Shown in pieces: positions 58,214-64,000 of a DNA stretch of 64,000 bases; position 1 is the first letter of the stretch, and the number at the start of each line of letters is the position of its first letter. The DNA lies in contig JAUXVD010000008.1 in NCBI GenBank assembly GCA_030684575.1, positions 744,001-808,000 of the forward strand, read 5' to 3'. Under the pieces are notes generated by a model. The model did no database searches, was not told the DNA's origin, and was given only the letters and a program-made list of their open reading frames with translations. Both the position numbers and the translations under genes were made by a program. This stretch comes from Nitrospirota bacterium (GTDB lineage Bacteria; Nitrospirota; Nitrospiria; Nitrospirales; Nitrospiraceae).

Positions 58214-60037
58214 TTAGAGCGTCTGCTCCAGCTGATCGACCATCTCGCGGATTGTGTCGAACCCCGATTGCCAAAACTCTTCAGATGACATATCGACGCC
58301 GACTTTGGACAGGATGGCCTGCGGCGATTCCGATCCGCCCGTGCTCAACAGCTCGAGATATTTGGGGACAAATGAGGCCCCTTCTTTTTGATACATCCGA
58401 TAGAGAGCGAGCACGAGCAAGTTGCCGAAGCTGTACGCATAACAATAGAAGGGGCTGGCGAAGATGTGGGGAATGGTCAACCATTCCCATTGAAACTCCT
58501 CCGGGACCTTAATTCCCTTCCCAAACTGCTGCCGCACCTCGGCCAGATAGGTCTTGGCCAGATCCTTTACGGTCGCGCCCTGGGCGATCATGGCATGGGC
58601 CTGATTTTCAAATTGAACGAAATAGGCCTGCCGGAGGACCGTGGCGTAGATGTCGTCGAGTTGGTTGAGCAGGAGTCCCTGCCGCACCTTCTTGTCCCGT
58701 TCCTGGGTCATGAGGGCATCGGACAGGATGCGCTCTCCGAACACCGAGGCCGTTTCCGCCAGTGGAAGGGTGGAGTGGAAGGTAAACGTGGAATGGTGGG
58801 ACGCCAACATGCCGTGGACGGCATGCCCGAGTTCATGGGCCATCGTCGCGATATCGCGCGCCTCGCCGGTGAAGTTGAGCAGCACATAGGGGGTCATGCC
58901 CGGGACGACGCTGTAACAATAGGCGCCGCCGATTTTCCCGGGCCTCGCCCGTGCATCGATATGGCGCTCTTGCACCACCCGCTCCGCCAAGTCGGCTAAT
59001 TGCGGAGAGAACCCCCGGTACGCATCCAGTACCATCTTGATAGCATCCTGATAGCGATAGGATTTCTGTTCTGTGCGATGTGGCGCATAGATGTGATAGC
59101 GGCTCATCGGTGTGATCTTGCAGAGCCGAGCCTTAATACGGAAGTAGCGCTGAAAGATGCCCGCATTCTTGTGACAGACCTTCAGGAGCGACGCTACGGC
59201 TGCATCGGGAATGTCGTTGCCAAGATTGCGAGCGGCAATCGGGGCGGCGAATCGGCGAAGCTGGAGATTCTCCGCTTTCCAGTCGTTGACCAACGCTTTG
59301 TAGATTTCACCGAGGAGATCGTGTTGATCGGCATAGACGCGGTACAGCTCCCGGTAGGCGGCCTCACGCAGCCGGCCTTGCGAATGGCGGAGATAAGCCG
59401 TCAGGTTCTCGCGCGTCATTGTTTTCCGCTTGCCGTTGACGGTGAGCGTGAAGGTGAAGGCGTTCGTCACGACATCGTAGAGCGAATGGACGGCGCTGCG
59501 GCCTGTGATGTTCTTGATGTTGACGATCTTCTCTTCCGGCTCGGACAACGTGTGAGGCTGAAACCGGCGAATGGTTTCGAGGTGATACCGGACCGAACCG
59601 GTTCCCGCCATGAGGCGGCTCGCATTGTCTTTATCGACGCTTTGCCACCAGAGGTCGAAAAATACCAATCGGTTCTGAAGTGCGGTGAGTTGTTCTTCGA
59701 CTTTGGTCTTAAACGAACGAGCGGCGAGGTCTTTCGTATTTTCGGAAAACCAGAGATAGGCATAGGCGCTGAGCCGGGACGAGGCAGCCGCGATCTCTTC
59801 ACTCAGTGTCAGGAGTGGATGGAAGATGGAGGTGGCCATGGTCGGGCTGAGTTGGGTTCGAGCTGCTTCGAATTGTGCGACCTTGGTCTCGATCTCTGCC
59901 AACAGGGTGTCGAACTGCTGGACCGGCTCCTTGGCCAAGTGTGAGAGATCCCAGCGCTCGGAATGGGCGCGGCTCTGTTTTTTTAGAGGGGAGGTCTTAC
60001 GGGGCTTGGCAGTTTTTCGATTTATCTTCGCAGGCAT
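58214..60037 (-). CDS. pepF: oligoendopeptidase F (M3B metallopeptidase)
   Basis: This encodes 607 residues from ATG 60037, with GAAGGAG upstream. The N-terminus is Lys/Arg-rich. The zinc motif is in ATMAHELGHAVHGMLA (HELGH, near residue 410), followed by STLPLAETASVFGERILSDA with the third ligand Glu. Flanking features are YCYSVVPGMTPYVLLNFTGE and IFASPFYCYAYSFGNLLVLA. It cleaves peptides of about 7-17 residues in the cytoplasm. The length is typical for the family. A family A element lies 27 bases upstream of the start. Confidence 0.94.
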   Translation of the reverse strand: MPAKINRKTAKPRKTSPLKKQSRAHSERWDLSHLAKEPVQQFDTLLAEIETKVAQFEAARTQLSPTMATSIFHPLLTLSEEIAAASSRLSAYAYLWFSENTKDLAARSFKTKVEEQLTALQNRLVFFDLWWQSVDKDNASRLMAGTGSVRYHLETIRRFQPHTLSEPEEKIVNIKNITGRSAVHSLYDVVTNAFTFTLTVNGKRKTMTRENLTAYLRHSQGRLREAAYRELYRVYADQHDLLGEIYKALVNDWKAENLQLRRFAAPIAARNLGNDIPDAAVASLLKVCHKNAGIFQRYFRIKARLCKITPMSRYHIYAPHRTEQKSYRYQDAIKMVLDAYRGFSPQLADLAERVVQERHIDARARPGKIGGAYCYSVVPGMTPYVLLNFTGEARDIATMAHELGHAVHGMLASHHSTFTFHSTLPLAETASVFGERILSDALMTQERDKKVRQGLLLNQLDDIYATVLRQAYFVQFENQAHAMIAQGATVKDLAKTYLAEVRQQFGKGIKVPEEFQWEWLTIPHIFASPFYCYAYSFGNLLVLALYRMYQKEGASFVPKYLELLSTGGSESPQAILSKVGVDMSSEEFWQSGFDTIREMVDQLEQTL

Positions 60038-60063
60038 TAGTCGTATCTCCTTCGGCTCGTTTT

Positions 60064-60192
60064 AAGCAGGTTGCTGAAAAAGTCCTCCAGCTTCGTTCTC
60101 GGCTCATCGAAATCCTCAACGTACCCCGAGGGTACGCCTCCAGTTTCGACTCACCTGCGGCCTTGCTGGACGGCCTTTTTGAGCATCCTGCT
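60064..60192. repeat. family A palindromic element, copy at 60.1 kb
   Basis: It begins AAGCAGGTTGCTGAAAAAGT and ends CCTTTTTGAGCATCCTGCT. TCCTCAACGTACCCCGAGG and CTTGCTGGACGG lie inside. It sits upstream of pepF rather than after a stop codon. Confidence 0.75.
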
Positions 60193-60414
60193 GATTCTTC
60201 TGGCACTATTCCCCTGCGTAATTTGGTAACAGGGCATTAGGAAAAAAGTTAAGATTTCACGCAGTCTGGTAAGTCTTACCTGCGAGTGTGCCAGGCCAGG
60301 ATCATACCATTCCAGCTTGCGAGGGCGGTGGAATTTTCTCCGGCGTGAGAGGCGGGGGAATCTTCCCTCGCGATGGCATTCTCGGTATGATGCGGAAAGA
60401 AGACGGGAGATCTC

Positions 60415-60762
60415 ATGACCGACCAGGAACTCAATCGGGCTGTCCAGTATGTTACCGCCAGCACGTCCTATGGGCGCGACATGGTGGCGGATATTCTCAA
60501 AACTGGGTTTGGTGAGTTGACCGCGCTGGCGACGGAATCGTCGGAACGGTTCGAACGTGAGGTGCTGTTGGAATATGTGTGCCAATGGACCATCAAACGT
60601 ACGGCGCAGCCGGAACCGCTAGTCAGGGAGATCCTTGGCTGTGCCAGCCGCTGGCTGGATGAAGTGTATGAGGAAATTGCCAAGCGCCAACCGGAAGCCC
60701 TCGGCCTGATATCCGACAATGATGATGACGATGATGATGATGATGACGCAGAGCCGGTCTAG
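60415..60762 (+). CDS. hypothetical protein with a poly-Asp C-terminus
   Basis: The 115 residues include a helical body (TASTSYGRDMVADILKTGFG, ELTALATESSERFEREVLLE, YVCQWTIKRTAQPEPLVREI) and an unbroken run of ten Asp near the end. That run is encoded by GAT/GAC triplets (60719-60749) and followed by AEPV. The repeat is prone to slippage, so its length may vary between strains. I do not recognise the family. There are two Cys residues but no known motif. GGGAGA precedes the ATG. Its TAG stop reads into AGCAGGGTGACG, a weak trace of a family A left end. Confidence 0.7.
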   Translation: MTDQELNRAVQYVTASTSYGRDMVADILKTGFGELTALATESSERFEREVLLEYVCQWTIKRTAQPEPLVREILGCASRWLDEVYEEIAKRQPEALGLISDNDDDDDDDDDAEPV

Positions 60763-60837
60763 CAGGGTGACGAGCCAGTCATCCCGATTCGGCTCCAATC
60801 CTGGGCATGTGTAAGGCGAATCAGTGAAATGTCAATG

Positions 60838-61155
60838 TTAGGCAGGCAGCGAGCTTGAGAGCAGTTCGAGATTTTTCGTCACCATCATGTCGCCGTTTTT
60901 CGTGGACACATCGATGGCGGTTGCGCAAACGGTTCGGCATTCCTCGATGCGGCCGAGCTTATGGAGCGATTGGGCCAGGGCATAGTAGGCGGCTGAGTAG
61001 GTGGGCTTCACGATGACGCATTGTTGCAGGGCCTTGGCTGCTTCTTCGAAGTTCTCATCTTCCATGTAGGCTTTCCCGAGGCCAAACCAAGCCACCTCGT
61101 CGTTCGGATCAATGGCCAAGACTTTTTTGAGCGGTTCGATGCGGCGATTTGCCAT
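60838..61155 (-). CDS. small TPR protein
   Basis: This encodes 105 residues from ATG 61155, with GGAGGA 4-9 bases upstream. Two TPR units are visible: DEVAWFGLGKAYMEDENFEE with AAKALQQCVIVKPT after it, and SAAYYALAQSLHKLGRIEEC with CATAIDVSTKNG after it. The small size suggests an adaptor that binds a partner. No signal peptide is seen. The partner is unknown. Confidence 0.83.
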   Translation of the reverse strand: MANRRIEPLKKVLAIDPNDEVAWFGLGKAYMEDENFEEAAKALQQCVIVKPTYSAAYYALAQSLHKLGRIEECRTVCATAIDVSTKNGDMMVTKNLELLSSSLPA

Positions 61156-61237
61156 GTCTTCCTCCAAGTATGCGTGACGATAGCAGCGGCGAGCGCTCGT
61201 TGTCTATGCGCTTTCCTGCATGCTACGATTCGCGTAT

Positions 61238-61318
61238 GTGATGAGTGATGCGTGAAGGGTGATGAGCCAGGATGTTCCCGGCTCTTCCGGATCACTGATC
61301 ACTCATCACCGATCACTG
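61238..61318. repeat. inverted GTGATGAGTGAT repeats upstream of the deacetylase gene
   Basis: GTGATGAGTGATGCGTGAAG faces GATCACTCATCACCGATCAC across GGATGTTCCCGGCTC, giving a potential hairpin just before the gene at 61328. Confidence 0.5.
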
Positions 61319-61327
61319 GATTAGACC

Positions 61328-62272
61328 ATGGGCAACACCGGACTCGTCTACGATCCACGCTATCTCGGCCATGATATGGGCGCAGGACATCCTGAGTCGC
61401 CCAATCGGCTACGCGCTATCATGCAGCAGTTGGAACAGAGCGGAATGGTGGCTCGGCTGACCAGGATTGAACCGCGAGCAGCTGAAGACGAATGGATTAC
61501 GCAGATCCATGAACCGTCGTATCTTGCGATGCTCAAGTCTCACGCACCGACCAATGGGCGGGTCTCGCTCGATCCTGATACCTCCATGTCCCCCGGTTCG
61601 TTGACGGCCGCCTATCTGGCAGTCGGTGGGGCCTTGGCTGCTGTCGATGCGATCATGAGCCAGCAAGTGGACCATGTCTTCTGTGCGGTGAGGCCGCCCG
61701 GGCATCATGCCGAGGCTGGGCGCGCGATGGGCTTCTGTCTCTTCAATAATGTGGCGATTGCCGCACGCTATGTACAGAAGCGCTATGGACTTCAACGAGT
61801 GCTGATTGTCGATTGGGATGTGCATCATGGGAATGGCACGCAGCATAGCTTCGAGGCCGATCCCTCCGTGCTGTTCTTCAGCACACATCAGTATCCGCAC
61901 TATCCTGGCACGGGCCGCGCGACGGAGCGAGGTAAGGGAGCAGGAGAAGGGTTCACGATCAATGTGCCGATGGAAGCTGGGGAGGGCGATGAGGAGTATC
62001 GTGCCGTCTTTCAGAAATCATTGGTGCCGGTGGCCGATGCCTTCAAACCTGAATTCGTGATCATCTCCGCCGGCTTCGATGCGCATCGCGACGATCCTCT
62101 TGCGAGCATGGGGCTGACCGAAGAGGGCTATGCGGATCTCACCGGCATCGTGGCCGGCATTGCCATGCGCTATGCTCACGGGCGCATCCTCTCGTCGCTC
62201 GAAGGCGGGTATCATCTGACCTCCTTGGCTGCGTCGGTCGAGCGTCACATCCAGGCCTTGTTGGCCGCATGA
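61328..62272 (+). CDS. histone deacetylase/AcuC superfamily deacetylase
   Basis: The 314 residues have the full arginase-like deacetylase core: [36 protein letters not shown] (catalytic His126-His127), [12 protein letters not shown] (zinc ligands Asp164 and His166), and [20 protein letters not shown] with [12 protein letters not shown] (third ligand). In bacteria these enzymes act on acetyl-lysine, acetoin-pathway enzymes or acetylpolyamines. It is coupled to the pentaheme cytochrome gene by an ATGA overlap, an unusual pairing. Confidence 0.93.
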   Translation: MGNTGLVYDPRYLGHDMGAGHPESPNRLRAIMQQLEQSGMVARLTRIEPRAAEDEWITQIHEPSYLAMLKSHAPTNGRVSLDPDTSMSPGSLTAAYLAVGGALAAVDAIMSQQVDHVFCAVRPPGHHAEAGRAMGFCLFNNVAIAARYVQKRYGLQRVLIVDWDVHHGNGTQHSFEADPSVLFFSTHQYPHYPGTGRATERGKGAGEGFTINVPMEAGEGDEEYRAVFQKSLVPVADAFKPEFVIISAGFDAHRDDPLASMGLTEEGYADLTGIVAGIAMRYAHGRILSSLEGGYHLTSLAASVERHIQALLAA

Positions 62273-63555
62273 AGACTCCACTCAAAATTCTGTTCGGTTG
62301 TATTCTGGCGAGTGCACTTGTCTATGTATATTACACCGAGGTCAAGCCGGTCGTGATTTTCGGGCTGCGCGACGAATATGCCCATGCGATTCCGCTTCAA
62401 AAAATTCCAGAGGGGCTGACGAGTCTGAAGGCCGAGTCCTGCGGTCAATGTCACCGCGAGATCTATGACGAGTGGAAGACGAGTATTCATGCCCATGCGT
62501 ATGAAGATCCGTTCTTTCAGGCTTACTGGAAAAAGGACAAAAATATCTGGGTCTGCTTGAACTGCCATACCCCGTTGGAAAATCAGCAGCCGACGTTGGT
62601 GAAAGAGATTCCGCGGGGGCGGGTGGAGAAGGCGGTTCAGGAACCTAACCCCCACTACGATCCTGAGTATCAGAAGGAATCGGTCACCTGCGCGGCCTGC
62701 CATGTACGGGACGGCGTCATCTACGGCCCGTTCGAAGATTCCGTCGCGCCGCATCCGACCAAGTTCGATCAGAACTTTCGCACCGCGCAGGTCTGCCAGC
62801 GTTGTCATAACGTGGTGTCCGGCCCGGCGCAATTCTACAAGGTCGGCCCTTGCGGGACCTACGCGGAATACGAAGGTAAGTTCTTCATGCAGGAGCGGGG
62901 CTTCATTTGCCAGAGTTGCCACATGCCCGAGATCGATCGTCCGGTGGCGACGAATGGTCCGATCCGGCGTGGACGCCAGCATCTCTGGCGCGGCGGGCAC
63001 GATCCCGATATGGTGAAGCGGGCGGTGGGAATCCAGGTACGGGCCGATACTGTTTCACCCAAACCGGGCGACCGCGTCGGATTTACGCTGACCTTGATCA
63101 ATGCCGGAGCCGGGCATAAAATTCCGACAGGCGATCCCGATCGGTACTTCACAGTGGAGTTTTCCGTGGAAGATCAGCAGGGGAAGGTGCTCGATCACCA
63201 AATATCGACGATGGGCCGTTGGATTCTCTGGCAGCCGGCTATCGTGGAGCTGTATGATAACCGGCTGTTGCCGTTGGCCAGCCGGGAATACCAGTTCCTG
63301 TATCAACTTCCGGCGCAGGCCGAGGGCTTGAAAGTAAAGACTCGGGTGCAGTACCACATCCTGACCGATGCGCAGCATGAGATGTTGCAGACTAAATATG
63401 GACTGACGGGGAACGACCCCTATCGATTCGTCGTGTATGAGCGGGAGTTTCCTCTGTCCGGTAGGCTCGCGGCGGTATTAAACGAGAGCAATCAGCTCTC
63501 GGCAACCAGCCGTCAGCCTGAGGGGTTAAGTTGTAAGGCCGGAGCTGCGGGCTGA
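62269..63555 (+). CDS. pentaheme cytochrome c, paralogue 3 (membrane-anchored)
   Basis: The 428 residues start [20 protein letters not shown], an N-terminal anchor or uncleaved signal. Five CXXCH motifs follow: CGQCH with IYDEWKTS after it, [23 protein letters not shown] and CQSCHMPE. The C-terminal domain has [20 protein letters not shown], equivalent to the PHSLP segments of the paralogues at 12419 and 13953. It is a periplasmic-side electron carrier. The start overlaps the deacetylase stop by 4 bases. Its sequence is more diverged than the other two are from each other. Confidence 0.88.
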   Translation: MKTPLKILFGCILASALVYVYYTEVKPVVIFGLRDEYAHAIPLQKIPEGLTSLKAESCGQCHREIYDEWKTSIHAHAYEDPFFQAYWKKDKNIWVCLNCHTPLENQQPTLVKEIPRGRVEKAVQEPNPHYDPEYQKESVTCAACHVRDGVIYGPFEDSVAPHPTKFDQNFRTAQVCQRCHNVVSGPAQFYKVGPCGTYAEYEGKFFMQERGFICQSCHMPEIDRPVATNGPIRRGRQHLWRGGHDPDMVKRAVGIQVRADTVSPKPGDRVGFTLTLINAGAGHKIPTGDPDRYFTVEFSVEDQQGKVLDHQISTMGRWILWQPAIVELYDNRLLPLASREYQFLYQLPAQAEGLKVKTRVQYHILTDAQHEMLQTKYGLTGNDPYRFVVYEREFPLSGRLAAVLNESNQLSATSRQPEGLSCKAGAAG

Positions 63556-63587
63556 TCGCTGGGAGCTCACACCACAAAAGGAACGAT

Positions 63588-64000
63588 ATGACACATCCGT
63601 TGTTGATCGATACTGAAACCCTCCAACAGAGCCTGGGGCAGCCCGGCCTGGTGATTATCGATGTGCGTGGGCGGGCGGCCTATGAGTTCGGCGGCCATAT
63701 TCCTGGCGCCGTGCATTCGACCTGGCATGAGTACAGCGATCCCCAGGCCGTGCCGAAGGGGTTGCTCAATCCCGATTGCCTGTTCATGGAGCGCAAGATT
63801 CGTGCGCTGGGCATCAGTCCGGACAGCGATGTGGTGATCTACTCAAACCCCTTCGATAACTGGGGCGACGAAGGCCGCATGTTCTGGATGTTGGAATATT
63901 TTGGACATACGCGTCTGCGCATTCTCGACGGCGGGTGGGTCAAGTGGGTACAGGAGAAACGTCCGTTCGAACATGGGTTGGTCACGCCCAAGCCGGGGAC
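63588..64000 (+). CDS. rhodanese/sulfurtransferase, 5' part
   Basis: The open frame from ATG 63588 (AAAGGAACGAT upstream) runs off the window after 137 codons. It reads LLIDTETLQQSLGQPGLVII and DVRGRAAYEFGGHIPGAVHS, then NWGDEGRMFWMLEYFGH and RILDGGWVKW, which is the first rhodanese domain of SseA-type thiosulfate/mercaptopyruvate sulfurtransferases. In two-domain members the catalytic Cys lies in the second domain, which is outside. The gene is downstream of the pentaheme gene by 32 bases. Confidence 0.85.
   Translation, partial: MTHPLLIDTETLQQSLGQPGLVIIDVRGRAAYEFGGHIPGAVHSTWHEYSDPQAVPKGLLNPDCLFMERKIRALGISPDSDVVIYSNPFDNWGDEGRMFWMLEYFGHTRLRILDGGWVKWVQEKRPFEHGLVTPKPG

Noticed and set aside
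59000-59944. Forward frame of 314 codons opposite pepF
   Set aside because: It is antisense to the M3 peptidase gene, with no family features.
1-64000. tRNA or rRNA genes
   Set aside because: I found no cloverleaf-like T-arm sequence in the gaps and no rRNA stretch. A dedicated tRNA search could still find one.

Overview
The window looks like a stretch of a Nitrospira-type (nitrite-oxidising or comammox, phylum Nitrospirota) chromosome. The basis is the gene content: two heme-b gamma-subunit-like proteins of the type II DMSO reductase/nitrite oxidoreductase (NXR) kind, a TorD/NarJ-type chaperone, a Tat-signal polyferredoxin, TatA and multiheme cytochromes c are clustered, and a Pup protein and an H+-pyrophosphatase lie further on. 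The NXR alpha and beta subunits are not in the window, so the link to nitrite oxidation is an inference from family knowledge. Most housekeeping genes are GC-rich.

Region 1 (1-15.2 kb) is a respiratory accessory cluster. It holds a WD40 protein (reverse, cut by the window edge), a conserved Cys-pair protein, a 4x[4Fe-4S] ferredoxin, the TorD-like chaperone, a first NxrC-like protein, a B12-binding radical SAM protein, an unidentified membrane protein, a TPR protein, TatA, an NHL-repeat protein, a second NxrC-like protein, a PDZ protein and two paralogous pentaheme cytochromes. A third paralogue of the cytochrome lies at 62.3-63.6 kb.

Region 2 (15.2-23.2 kb) is packed with small toxin-antitoxin (TA) modules: YefM-YoeB, addiction-module antitoxin plus broken ParE-like toxin, TacA-TacT, a HigA-like antitoxin plus RelE remnant, HigB-HigA, truncated BrnT plus BrnA, MntA plus frameshifted HEPN, and an orphan XRE protein. 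They are separated by dispersed structured repeats, and several are bounded by direct repeats or duplicated ends of neighbouring genes. Region 3 (24.1-34.4 kb) looks like a defence island. It has a MazG-like hydrolase, a nuclease-helicase-S24 peptidase fusion, a tightly overlapping DUF6361/phospholipase-D-like/SNF2-helicase operon, and a small protein that resembles an alkyltransferase-like fold.

Region 4 (34.8-43.6 kb) mixes housekeeping genes (HflX, a YugP-type protease, an RRM RNA-binding protein, a fatty-acid desaturase) with four more TA pairs (HigBA-like, DUF433/PIN-like, HicBA, MazEF). Region 5 (44.3-64 kb) is mostly core: MscS, HppA, Pup, RecJ, RelA/SpoT, a secreted DUF192 protein, a flavodoxin-like protein, a SWIM/SNF2 helicase, a Bfd-like ferredoxin with a Fur-box-like site, PepF, an HDAC-like deacetylase coupled to the third pentaheme cytochrome, and the start of a rhodanese.

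Four recurrent non-coding repeat families run through the window. Family A elements are about 130 bp and palindromic, and often supply the stop codon of the gene before them. Family B elements have a GC-rich core of about 55 bp and long inverted arms. Family C elements are CTATCTGGTT-type hairpins. Family D elements are loosely conserved. I saw no tRNA, rRNA, CRISPR array or transposase gene.
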